The notes under the pieces are model-generated. The model did not search any database. It was given only the letters and a program-made list of their open reading frames with translations, and was not told where the DNA came from. Of a stretch of 64,000 nt of DNA, positions 17,799 to 25,567 are shown in pieces. Positions within the stretch are counted from its first letter, which is position 1. Each line of letters starts with the position of its first letter. Both the position numbers and the translations under genes were made by a program. The stretch is from positions 62,001 to 126,000 of the forward strand of contig JBNAIG010000008.1 of the NCBI GenBank assembly GCA_050031985.1, written 5' to 3'. This stretch comes from SZUA-368 sp028533045. Lineage in GTDB: Bacteria; Spirochaetota; Spirochaetia; DSM-2461.

Positions 17799-19187
17799 AT
17801 GAAGCCCCTCGCTCACACGGTCCTAAGCCTTTTTATACTTCTTCTACCCTCCTGCGAAATGTTTGAATCAGAGGCGTCCACAGGAAATACCTTCTATATC
17901 GATCCGGTAAATGGAAGTTCCGACGGGGATGGTAGCGCCGAATCACCCTGGTTAACCCTGGAAGAGGTTATTGAGGCGGGGGAATTCAAATCCTGGGGCT
18001 ATTCCGAATCTTACCCGGACGACTCAACGGAGCGGGAGATTCTTAATCCGGACGGAAGAATTTGCGGTGGGGACACGGTAATTCTCATGGAAGGTCACCA
18101 CGGAAGCGCGGTAATGCAGGGTGACTATGTCAAAGAGCTCACCATTAAAGCGGCCGAGGGCGCCCAAGCCACTCTTTCAAAAATTACAGTCTATGCTTCA
18201 TCAAACCTCCGCTTCTCCGGTTTGGAAATTCGCCCTGACGACGATTATACGGAAAACTACTCCCTCGTGGAGATTCGCTCCTACTCTTTCTCCGGCCCAA
18301 CGGAAAACATTACCGTAGAGGACAGTCTCATCTATTCCGTGGAAGACAGCAGCGACTGGACCGAAACGGAATGGACCACTCTGGACTGTACGGGAATTGC
18401 CGTGCGGGATGCGGAGTATGTACTACTGGAGAACAACACCATTCGCAATGTAGGCTTTGGGATCTCCATTTATGATTGTGACAACAATACAATCCGGGGA
18501 AACAGGATAGAAAACTTTTCCGGCGACGGAATGCGCGGCATAGGAAGCAACCTGACCTTTGAGTATAACTGGGTGCAAGACAATTACAATGTGGATGACA
18601 ACCACGACGACGGTTTCCAGGCCTTTACCACAGGGACAGACTACGAATCTCTCGATAACGTGATTCTTAGGGGAAACGTGATAATTGAATGCACCGATCA
18701 GGACCGGGATTACCAGGGAAGCCTTCAGGGTATAGGCTGCTTTGACGGTTTCTTTGGGAACTGGACAGTGGAGAACAACCTGGTTCTGGTACATGCCTAT
18801 CATGGAATCAGCCTCTACGGCGCCAATGACTGTACGGTCATCAACAACACCGTGGCGGACCCCTTTCCCGGCGGCGACAGTTCCCGTAGCTGGATATATA
18901 TTACCGACCTCAAAGACGGCACTCCCAGCGAAGGCTGTTTAGTCCGTAACAACATGGCCCACTCCATAAGCGCTGCAAACCAGCAAATGGACCACAATGA
19001 AACCTACACTTATGACGACCTGGAAAGCTACTTTGCCGACCCTTTCAACTACGACTTTACCCCGGCCGAAGGCTCGCCGGCCCTGAACGCCGGAACGATT
19101 CTTCTGGCACCGGACTGGGACCTTTATGAGAACCCGCGGGTACGGGGCTCCTCGGCCGATTTGGGTGCCATTGAGAAAATAGACTAG
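17799..19187 (+). CDS. Right-handed beta-helix lipoprotein
   Basis: Exported protein of about 462 residues. ATG at 17799 gives a compact lipoprotein signal (MKPLAHTVLSLFILLLPSC); another ATG lies eight codons upstream at 17775. The mature N-terminus FYIDPVNGSSDGDGS..SPW is the DUF1565-type start of many parallel beta-helix proteins. Rungs follow with N-rich ladders (ENNTIRNVGFGISIYDCDNN, NNTIRGNRI). The C-terminus GSPALNAG, then NPRVRGSSADLGAIE, matches the choice-of-anchor Q type ending. Beta-helix folds of this sort include polysaccharide lyases and epimerases. No catalytic residues can be assigned, so polysaccharide binding or cleavage is only inferred. Confidence 0.7.
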   Translation: MKPLAHTVLSLFILLLPSCEMFESEASTGNTFYIDPVNGSSDGDGSAESPWLTLEEVIEAGEFKSWGYSESYPDDSTEREILNPDGRICGGDTVILMEGHHGSAVMQGDYVKELTIKAAEGAQATLSKITVYASSNLRFSGLEIRPDDDYTENYSLVEIRSYSFSGPTENITVEDSLIYSVEDSSDWTETEWTTLDCTGIAVRDAEYVLLENNTIRNVGFGISIYDCDNNTIRGNRIENFSGDGMRGIGSNLTFEYNWVQDNYNVDDNHDDGFQAFTTGTDYESLDNVILRGNVIIECTDQDRDYQGSLQGIGCFDGFFGNWTVENNLVLVHAYHGISLYGANDCTVINNTVADPFPGGDSSRSWIYITDLKDGTPSEGCLVRNNMAHSISAANQQMDHNETYTYDDLESYFADPFNYDFTPAEGSPALNAGTILLAPDWDLYENPRVRGSSADLGAIEKID

Positions 19188-19195
19188 ATTCTTCC

Positions 19196-19774
19196 CTAGA
19201 AATAGAGACAGAAGCCCAACATGGCCTCGTTACCCAAACCAATATCCACAAGCCAGTCATATTCGGAGTCGCTCTCATCCACATCGCCGTCAACGGAGGA
19301 ACGAACCTTGTACCACTGGTGGGTCCAACCGATGTGATACTCCGCGAAAAAGGATAGATTCTCCATAAAGTGGAATTCCCCGCCAAAGACAGGTCCCAAA
19401 GTCAACTCATTCGTCACATCCTCGGTCCAGTTGTCGTCGTCAATCTCATCGCGCAAGGTCTCGTTAGCCCAACCGGCTTCAAAACCTAAATAAGGAGAAA
19501 GGCGATTCTCATTCAGGTGCCATTCAAAAACACAATTGACACCCCAATTACCGGCAATCTCGTCGCTGGAATCATCCGTATCATTCATGGTTAGACTGAC
19601 TCCCGTCCGGAGGGCATAGGGACCGGAAATGACCTTAAATCCTGCTCCGCCGGAGTACTCTTCCAGGTCAAATTCGGAAAGGGAAAATACCAGGGCCCAA
19701 TCAAGGGGCTCCAGAGAATAGGCCATACTAAGGGAGAGAAAAAAGAGAGCAATCAGGAAAAGCCGTTTCGTCAT
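19196..19774 (-). CDS. Small outer-membrane beta-barrel-like protein
   Basis: A 192-residue exported protein. ATG at 19774 gives the signal peptide TKRLFLIALFFLSLSMAYS. An in-frame ATG 69 bases upstream adds an unlikely Pro-rich leader. The mature part alternates aromatic and polar residues, has strands such as PYLGFEAGWANETL and FFAEYHIGWTHQWYKV, and ends in an aromatic residue (AMLGFCLYF). These are typical signs of an outer-membrane barrel. An acidic loop (DGDVDESDSEYDW) sits between the last strands. It converges on the beta-helix gene with 8 bp between. Confidence 0.6.
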   Translation of the reverse strand: MTKRLFLIALFFLSLSMAYSLEPLDWALVFSLSEFDLEEYSGGAGFKVISGPYALRTGVSLTMNDTDDSSDEIAGNWGVNCVFEWHLNENRLSPYLGFEAGWANETLRDEIDDDNWTEDVTNELTLGPVFGGEFHFMENLSFFAEYHIGWTHQWYKVRSSVDGDVDESDSEYDWLVDIGLGNEAMLGFCLYF

Positions 19775-19866
19775 AATCAAATTATAGCGCGGGTAAACGT
19801 AAAAAACAGGGCCTCCAGGCTGCGGGTTAGTTGATTCCGGCAACTATCCTGTGGTAAAATACTCCC

Positions 19867-21432
19867 ATGAGCACGGTTACCATGAACAGCATTCGGATTA
19901 ATCAGCTGGGCTTCTACCCCCAGAGCATCAAAACCTTTGTGGCCGTAAAGGCCAAGGCCGACTCCTTTCTCATCCTGAATCAGCGGGGAGAGAAGGTTTT
20001 TACCGGCCCTCTCAAAGACAAGGGTTACTGGGCCGCCTCGGGGGAAGAGGTCAAAACGGGGGATTTTTCTTCCCTTTGCGAACCGGGACTTTATTCCGTC
20101 GTTGTTGACGGCTGCGAGCCCTCACTTCCCTTCACTATTCAGTCCGAACTCTACAAGGAAGCCGCCCGTGACGTGTTCAATTTTTTCCCTTTCCAACGCT
20201 GCCAACACGGAGACCATGCCTGTCTTTTCCACCCCGATACGGGGCACAAAACGGGGGCTCTCAACTCTCCCGGAGGCTGGTATGACGCGGGAGACTACGG
20301 AAAGTATACCTTAAACGGAGCCTTCTCGGCCGGACTGATGCTGGCACTCCACGAGATCCTTCCCCATGCTTACGGGCAAGCCGACTCAAGCCCTCTTTTG
20401 GAGGAGATCCGTTTTGAGCTGGACTGGATCTTCACTATGCAGGATAAGGATGGAGGGGTCTTCCATAAAATCACCAGCCTGGAACACGACGATTTTGTCT
20501 TGCCCGAAAAAGCTGTGAAAGACCGGTTTGTCATTGGAAAATCTACCGCAGCCGCTCTCACTTTTGCCGCCGTTCTAGCCCAGGCCTCCCGAATTTGGGC
20601 TGATTTGGACCCGAACTTTGCCCAAGAGGCCCTAAACGCGGCCAAGCGGGCCTGGGACTGGAGTGTGGAACATCCTTCGGAATACTTCAAAAATCCTACC
20701 GGTTGTAACACCGGGGAGTACGGCGATCATGACCAAAAGGAAGAATTCTTCTGGGCCGCCGCCGAACTTTACGCTACCACAGGCGACAAAAAGTATAGAG
20801 AGCCCCTTCAGGACGATCTGGATAAAGTCAGCCTGAGAATCGGGGAAAACTGGCGGCAGTATACGGACAATATTGGGTATTACTCCCTTCTGGCCTCTTC
20901 CCAGGTCCCGAAAGAGGACAAGGCGCTCGTTAAATCAGGCTTAATTCGCCTGGCCGATGAACTCCTGGCAAAAATAGAAGCTGTCCCCTACGAAATTCCC
21001 GTGGACGATTTCCAGTGGGGTTCCAACAGCGATATTCTCGACGCCGCCATGATTTTTGCCCTGGCTCACCACTATTCAGGAGAAAAAAAATATCTTGACG
21101 CCACCGTTCAAACCACAGACTACCTTTTGGGAAAGAATGCTTTAAGCCTCTCCTTTGTCACCGGTTATGGAGTGAAGTCCCCCATGAATCCTCACCACCG
21201 ACTTTTTGTAGACAGGAAGCTGCCCGAACCGGGATTCGTCGTGGGCGGGCCTAATGGAAACCGGGAAGATGCCCAGGAACTGCGGGAATCCGGGGTTTAC
21301 TACCCCACCTGCTTTCCCGCCAAGGCCTATGTGGATCATGTGGAAAGCTACGCGTCCAACGAGATATGCCTTAACTGGAACGCCCCGGCGGTGTTTGTGC
21401 TGGGGTATTTGGAAGAAGCTTTCAAAGCTTAA
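19867..21432 (+). CDS. Glycoside hydrolase family 9 (endoglucanase/exo-glucosidase type), cytoplasmic
   Basis: Inverting beta-glycosidase of the GH9 family, 521 residues. An N-terminal Ig-like domain (about 5-95, beginning IRINQLGFYP and ending SLPFTIQ) precedes the (alpha/alpha)6 barrel. The catalytic base region is GGWYDAGDYGKYTLNGAF, and the general acid is the Glu in YASNEICLNWNAPAVFVLG. There is no signal peptide, so it probably acts inside the cell on imported cello- or amino-oligosaccharides, not on polymer. It is followed after 11 bp by an unrelated nuclease-like gene. Substrate specificity cannot be told from sequence alone. Confidence 0.85.
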   Translation: MSTVTMNSIRINQLGFYPQSIKTFVAVKAKADSFLILNQRGEKVFTGPLKDKGYWAASGEEVKTGDFSSLCEPGLYSVVVDGCEPSLPFTIQSELYKEAARDVFNFFPFQRCQHGDHACLFHPDTGHKTGALNSPGGWYDAGDYGKYTLNGAFSAGLMLALHEILPHAYGQADSSPLLEEIRFELDWIFTMQDKDGGVFHKITSLEHDDFVLPEKAVKDRFVIGKSTAAALTFAAVLAQASRIWADLDPNFAQEALNAAKRAWDWSVEHPSEYFKNPTGCNTGEYGDHDQKEEFFWAAAELYATTGDKKYREPLQDDLDKVSLRIGENWRQYTDNIGYYSLLASSQVPKEDKALVKSGLIRLADELLAKIEAVPYEIPVDDFQWGSNSDILDAAMIFALAHHYSGEKKYLDATVQTTDYLLGKNALSLSFVTGYGVKSPMNPHHRLFVDRKLPEPGFVVGGPNGNREDAQELRESGVYYPTCFPAKAYVDHVESYASNEICLNWNAPAVFVLGYLEEAFKA

Positions 21433-21443
21433 AGAATCGATCG

Positions 21444-22139
21444 ATGCTGCAAGCTATACTTAATAACAAGATTCAAAGAAGCCTTTCCGTAGAAGATGAT
21501 AAAATAAGAATCGCCCCCATGGAAGATACCCTGACCTCTTCCGTCTTTGGGAATCTACTTTATTTACCGAGCGAACTTCTCCTGGGGATTCTGGATGACT
21601 GCTCCTATTCAAGCAAACTCACGAAAAGCTGCGGGCCCTTGGAAGAGTACTCTTTCTGGCCGAACTGGCAATCTGACGACCAGCAGTCGGTTCAACCGGA
21701 TCTCTTTCTCCGGTTCTCCCACTGCGACCTCATTATAGAAGCAAAAAGGCTTGATCATAACCAACAAAGCAGAAAGCAGTGGGAAAATGAAGTCAGATCC
21801 TATTACAAAGAGTACGGCGAGGAAAACAAAAAAGTTGTTCTCTTAGCCATAGGAGGCTTAACAAACACGGGAAAGGAGCAGATCCTCAACGATGTGGATG
21901 TGGTAAAAATCAGTTGGAACCGACTCCTGGCCTCCGTATCCCTGCTTAAAAAATGCATAGAGAAAATGGAAGTAAAATCCTCCAGCCTGATTTCGCAGGT
22001 AAATATACTGAGCGATATCATAAGCTACTTTGAATATCACGGTTATTTTGAAATGACCTGGTTCGAAGATTTCTCCTTAAAGTATGATACCATCCAGATA
22101 GATGACAGGGACATAAGGAAGTGGAATAGTGAAAAGTAA
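21444..22139 (+). CDS. PD-(D/E)xK nuclease-like protein
   Basis: Cytoplasmic protein of 231 residues that I cannot name. The core fits the PD-(D/E)xK nuclease superfamily: an early Glu in APMEDTLTSSVFG (E27), then P85-D86 in VQPDLFLRF, and E99-A-K101 in CDLIIEAKR, followed by a helix with QWENEV. The second half is helical. Such single-domain nucleases occur in restriction and other defence systems. The next gene starts inside its last codons (11 bp overlap), so the two form a unit. It has a lower-GC feel than the GH9 gene before it. Nuclease activity is inferred from the motif only. Confidence 0.5.
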   Translation: MLQAILNNKIQRSLSVEDDKIRIAPMEDTLTSSVFGNLLYLPSELLLGILDDCSYSSKLTKSCGPLEEYSFWPNWQSDDQQSVQPDLFLRFSHCDLIIEAKRLDHNQQSRKQWENEVRSYYKEYGEENKKVVLLAIGGLTNTGKEQILNDVDVVKISWNRLLASVSLLKKCIEKMEVKSSSLISQVNILSDIISYFEYHGYFEMTWFEDFSLKYDTIQIDDRDIRKWNSEK

Positions 22140-22705
22140 AATTGATCAGAAAGAGCTGAACAAGGCTCTGCTCGAAGTCCGTAAGGCATACAGGATCATT
22201 TACGAATACCAGAAGAGAGTCCTGGACCTGGTGAAATATATCAGCAAATCCCTTGGCTACCAATACGCCGGGGGGTGGTCCAAATTCAGCAGTCCCTCTC
22301 CAAAGAACGGCAAGGGCTCCCTTGACAACTGGGCTTGGGACTGGTTGAGATTTCTATCTCTACGAATTCAACTTCAAACCCAAAAAGAACAATGTCACCT
22401 TCTCCCTGGTTATAATGAGCGATAACGGTTTCTGGCTTAAGGATGTCTCCGAACTTGATGTGGAAAACTACGGCAGCGTTTCGGCTTCGGAGACAAAGTT
22501 GTTATTCATCACGGCAAACGGTACGGGGAGCTCTATCGAAGAGATTATTGATCACCTTAGCGTTAATAACTCCGAATACATCTCGGACAACAAGAAGATT
22601 GTGGCCAAATCTTTTTCGCTTGACGAATTCATTAATCAGGAATCGACTAACGGCGTAATTGAGACTTATAAATCCTTCTGCCAAGCGAATAAGATAGAAT
22701 TATAG
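22129..22705 (+). pseudogene. Partner of nuclease-like gene, frameshifted near base 22348
   Basis: Starts at GTG 22129 (KSKIDQKELNKALLEVRKAY) and reads as a normal protein to DNWAWDWL at 22347. After that the frame gives nonsense and ends near 22423. Skipping one base at about 22348 restores FYLYEFNFKPKKNNVTFSLV, running straight into the second frame (IMSDNGFWLKDVSELDVENY) to the stop at 22705. The whole would be about 191 residues. A stand-alone start at 22415 is thus unlikely. It is either a pseudogene by a single-base insertion or a sequencing error; no slippery site is visible. The family is unknown; the first third is helical and the rest is alpha/beta. Confidence 0.6.
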
Positions 22706-22706
22706 C

Positions 22707-22802
22707 CTACTTCTCCGCCGCCTCGATCGTCTGCTCCACCAGGGTCACAATGGTCATGGGACCGACTCCTCCGGGAACAGGGGTGAATCCCTTCTCATCC
22801 TT
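22707..22802 (-). pseudogene. folD: 3' fragment of folD (methylenetetrahydrofolate dehydrogenase/cyclohydrolase)
   Basis: On the minus strand about 32 codons read DEKGFTPVPGGVGPMTIVT and end EQTIEAAEK-stop. TPVPGGVGPMT is the highly conserved C-terminal signature of FolD. Upstream in the same frame the sequence (KINPSIKEINEQ) no longer resembles FolD and reaches a stop after about 20 codons. No FolD core (the Rossmann domain with the catalytic Lys) is present. So this is a remnant of the gene end, lying between the broken nuclease partner and the ABC operon. Confidence 0.75.
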
Positions 22803-22888
22803 GATTTTCTGAGACCTGATTTTCAGTTGTTCGTTAATTTCTTTGATCGACGGGTTTATTTTAGCTTAAAGCGGATAGATTTGTAAAG

Positions 22889-22920
22889 AACTGTACAGTT
22901 TTACCATTCCTCTATATTAT
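22889..22920 (+). promoter_or_regulatory. Palindromic operator overlapping probable ABC-operon promoter
   Basis: AACTGTACAGTT (22889-22900) is a perfect 12-bp palindrome. TGTACA (22892-22897) and TATTAT (22915-22920) are 17 bp apart, fitting a -35/-10 pair at 4/6 and 5/6. The palindrome therefore covers the -35 box, a usual place for a repressor. No regulator gene is adjacent. Confidence 0.4.
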
Positions 22921-22938
22921 TATTTCTTAAAGGGATAA

Positions 22939-22947
22939 GGGGGGGGG
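22939..22947 (+). repeat. G9 homopolymer in ribosome-binding region
   Basis: Nine consecutive G residues end 5 bp before the TTG start of the ABC ATPase gene. They form the only Shine-Dalgarno-like sequence there, so a change in tract length would alter spacing. Confidence 0.7.
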
Positions 22948-22952
22948 CTGTT

Positions 22953-23960
22953 TTGAATAAAAGAACCGACGATGATCTAATCATCAAAGTGGAAAATCTG
23001 AAGAAGGTCTATAAAATCAACAAGAGGGGAAAGGGGCTTCCCGGTCATCTGGCCAACCTTTTCAAACCGAGTTTCACAAAGAAAAAGGCTGTGGACGGCA
23101 TCGATTTTCAGATTAGACGGGGCGACGCGGTCGGTTTTATCGGAGCGAACGGAGCGGGAAAATCCACCACCATTAAGATGCTCTGCGGCATCCTCTCCCC
23201 CACGGAAGGGCGTCTTGAGGCTCTGGGATTCAATCCTCACAAACAGAGAAAACAGTACGTGGCCGCCATCGGCGCGGTCTTCGGACAGAAATCCCAATTG
23301 GCCTGGGATCTCCCCATCATCGACAGTTTCGAACTGCTCCAGAAGGTCTACCGGATCCCCCAAAAGAGGTACGAGGAAAATCTCAAACAGTTTACGGACC
23401 TTCTGGACATGGAAAGCTTCCTGGAGCAGCCGGTCAGACAGCTCTCCCTGGGTCAGAAAATGAGAGCGGAAATCGCCGCCTCCTTGCTCCACTCGCCGGA
23501 GCTGGTGTTTCTTGATGAGCCGACCATAGGCCTGGATGTGGTGGCCAAGGAACGAATCCGGGAATTCCTCCGTTACATGAACCGGGAGCTGGGGGTGACG
23601 CTCATCTTCACCACCCATGACATGCAGGATATTGAGAAAACCTGCGACCGGCTGATCATCATAGACGAGGGCAAGAAGATCTACGACGGCACCGTTACGG
23701 GCATTAAGGAGCACTTCGGATCGGAGCGGAAGCTGATTGCCCAGTTTGACGAGGAGTGCCCTGTCGACGAAATAGAACATGTCACCATCAGCGAGAAAAA
23801 GAACGGGGTAAAGGAGTTCCTTTTCGAGAGCGGCCATGTGTCTATGACCGAACTGATTCAAGAACTCTTCGAGAAGTACAAAGTAAACGACCTGACCGTA
23901 CGGGAACCGGAAATCGAGGAGATCGTTCGGGGGATTTACGAAAAGGGAGGCGTGCTTTGA
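22953..23960 (+). CDS. ABC-2 exporter ATP-binding protein
   Basis: Nucleotide-binding subunit of an ABC-2 type exporter, 335 residues, starting at TTG. Walker A is GANGAGKSTTIK, the signature is LSLGQKMRAEIA, Walker B is LVFLDEPTIGLD, and the switch His is in FTTHDMQD. A basic insertion before the core (RGKGLPGHLANLFKPSFTKK) and an extra C-terminal domain after about residue 245 place it with the DrrA/viologen-exporter-like group. It forms an operon with two different permeases, so the transporter is probably one ATPase dimer plus a permease heterodimer. Its GC-rich codon use differs from the AT-richer genes before it, compatible with a separate origin. Confidence 0.85.
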   Translation: MNKRTDDDLIIKVENLKKVYKINKRGKGLPGHLANLFKPSFTKKKAVDGIDFQIRRGDAVGFIGANGAGKSTTIKMLCGILSPTEGRLEALGFNPHKQRKQYVAAIGAVFGQKSQLAWDLPIIDSFELLQKVYRIPQKRYEENLKQFTDLLDMESFLEQPVRQLSLGQKMRAEIAASLLHSPELVFLDEPTIGLDVVAKERIREFLRYMNRELGVTLIFTTHDMQDIEKTCDRLIIIDEGKKIYDGTVTGIKEHFGSERKLIAQFDEECPVDEIEHVTISEKKNGVKEFLFESGHVSMTELIQELFEKYKVNDLTVREPEIEEIVRGIYEKGGVL

Positions 23961-24745
23961 CCGCCTATCTCTCCTTTATAAAGAAGACCTTCCTGAACAG
24001 GATGGTTTATAAGGTCGATTATCTGATTGGGATTCTCAACACCTGCATTCAGCTTTTCATTTCCGTCACGATCTGGAAAGCCCTTTACGGAGGAAGAGAG
24101 TCGGTGGAAGGAATCAGCTATGCCATGGTGGTCACATCTATAGTGATCGGACAGGGGCTGACCAACGCCTACCGCATCAACGACCAGGCCGTTTCCAAGC
24201 GGGTGAAAGACGGCTCCCTGGCCAACTGCCTGCTCAGGCCGATCAGCTTCCGGGGGCAGCTCTTTGCGGAGAACCTGGGGGAGATCCTCTTTAGAATCGT
24301 CTCCAACTTTCTTCCGGCGGTTCTTATCTTCGCCTTGACCATCGGCCTGATTCCCCCGGCGAGCGCTCTTAATTTTGTCTTGTTTCTCCTCAGCATAAGC
24401 CTGGGCTTTCTGGTCCTGTGGACGCTCAGCTCCATAGTACAGTGCTCGGCGTTCTGGATCATTAACGTCTGGAGCATTTCCACCATTAAAAACGTCTTTG
24501 TCACGGTACTTTCCGGCTCCATCCTTCCCCTCTGGTTTATGCCGGAGTCCCTGGTTAAGCTGATTCGCTACACCCCCTTCGGCTCCATCTACTTCACTCC
24601 CGTCCGCATCTATCTGGGGCAGATTTCCCTGGGAGAAATGGGCGGGTACTTTGGGAACCAGCTTTTCTGGATTCTTCTCCTGCACGGTATCAGCGCGCTC
24701 TTATGGGAGAAGGGAAAAACCAACATCGTCTTACAGGGAGGTTGA
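23957..24745 (+). CDS. ABC-2 family permease (first)
   Basis: Inner-membrane subunit of 262 residues with six hydrophobic segments. Translation starts at TTG 23957, overlapping the ATPase stop as TTGA; this gives TAYLSFIKKTFLNRMVYKVD, the usual short cytoplasmic N-terminus of ABC-2 (DUF990/ABC2_membrane-like) permeases. An earlier start would lie deep in the ATPase gene. A typical stretch is SLANCLLRPISFRGQLFAE, the amphipathic loop after TM2. It pairs with the next permease. Substrate unknown. Confidence 0.8.
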   Translation: MTAYLSFIKKTFLNRMVYKVDYLIGILNTCIQLFISVTIWKALYGGRESVEGISYAMVVTSIVIGQGLTNAYRINDQAVSKRVKDGSLANCLLRPISFRGQLFAENLGEILFRIVSNFLPAVLIFALTIGLIPPASALNFVLFLLSISLGFLVLWTLSSIVQCSAFWIINVWSISTIKNVFVTVLSGSILPLWFMPESLVKLIRYTPFGSIYFTPVRIYLGQISLGEMGGYFGNQLFWILLLHGISALLWEKGKTNIVLQGG

Positions 24746-24749
24746 TAAA

Positions 24750-25559
24750 ATGAAGAACGACTCGCTGGCCCTCTTCGGCCACTACTCAAAACACATTATG
24801 AAGGCCTGGTTTCAGTATAAGGTCGATGCCTGCCTCAGATCATTGGCGGTCTTTCTGCGGGAGAGCGCCGGTATCATTGTCATCTATATGATGCTTCTGA
24901 AATTCGACTCCATAAACGGTTGGACCCGGGATGAGCTTCTCTTTCTTTTCAGCTTCATCTTTTTAACCTACGGAATCTTCATCCTCTTCTTTACGGGCTT
25001 CCGCGACTTTCCCAAGCTGGTGAACAAGGGGACCTTCGACCGCTTCATGCTCAGGCCCCGGGGGCTGGTCTTCCAGGTCATAGCCAGCAATGCCGACTGG
25101 TTCGCCGCCATCGGCCACGGAGGATTGGGTATCTGCCTCTTCATCTTTTCCGCCTCCCGACTCACCATTGAATGGAGCCTGGGCTTGGGGATTTACTGTT
25201 TCTTTACCATCCTGGGGGGAGTGCTGATTCAAGGGGCCATTTTTCTCTTTCTGGCTTCCTTAAGCTTTTCCCTGATAGAGACGGGTAACCTGAAGTCCCT
25301 GCTCTTCTGGAACACGAGGAAGTTCGCCGGTTACCCCATAAGCATCTTCCACTCGTCCATTCAATTCCTTCTCACCTTTGTCGTTCCCTTTGCCTTCGTA
25401 AACTATTTTCCCGCTCAGTTCCTTTTGCGCAAGCCCGATTTGGCGGAGTTTCCTTTGTTCTTTATCTACATAGCTCCGCTAGTTGGTCCAATCCTGTATA
25501 TATTATCCTACGCTTATTGGAGGTTTAGCTTACGTTTCTATAAGAGCACAGGAAGCTAA
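24750..25559 (+). CDS. ABC-2 family permease (second)
   Basis: Second permease of the exporter, 269 residues, six membrane segments. ATG at 24750 lies 4 bp after the previous stop, with GGGAGG ahead. The N-terminus KNDSLALFGHYSKHIMKAWF and the loop KGTFDRFMLRPRGLVFQVIA parallel those of the first permease, so the two are homologous but not recent duplicates. This heterodimeric arrangement is common in this exporter group. The gene converges on the diguanylate cyclase with 8 bp between stops. Confidence 0.8.
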   Translation: MKNDSLALFGHYSKHIMKAWFQYKVDACLRSLAVFLRESAGIIVIYMMLLKFDSINGWTRDELLFLFSFIFLTYGIFILFFTGFRDFPKLVNKGTFDRFMLRPRGLVFQVIASNADWFAAIGHGGLGICLFIFSASRLTIEWSLGLGIYCFFTILGGVLIQGAIFLFLASLSFSLIETGNLKSLLFWNTRKFAGYPISIFHSSIQFLLTFVVPFAFVNYFPAQFLLRKPDLAEFPLFFIYIAPLVGPILYILSYAYWRFSLRFYKSTGS

Positions 25560-25567
25560 AAAAGCCC

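Noticed and set aside
22415..22705. Independent 96-residue gene beginning at ATG 22415
   Set aside because: Protein-like sequence continues upstream in the same frame (FYLYEFNFKPKKNNVTFSLV) and joins the preceding gene if one base is skipped.
22977..23861. 294-codon minus-strand frame opposite the ABC-2 ATPase
   Set aside because: The plus strand carries all ABC motifs; the reverse frame has no recognisable domain and arises from codon bias.
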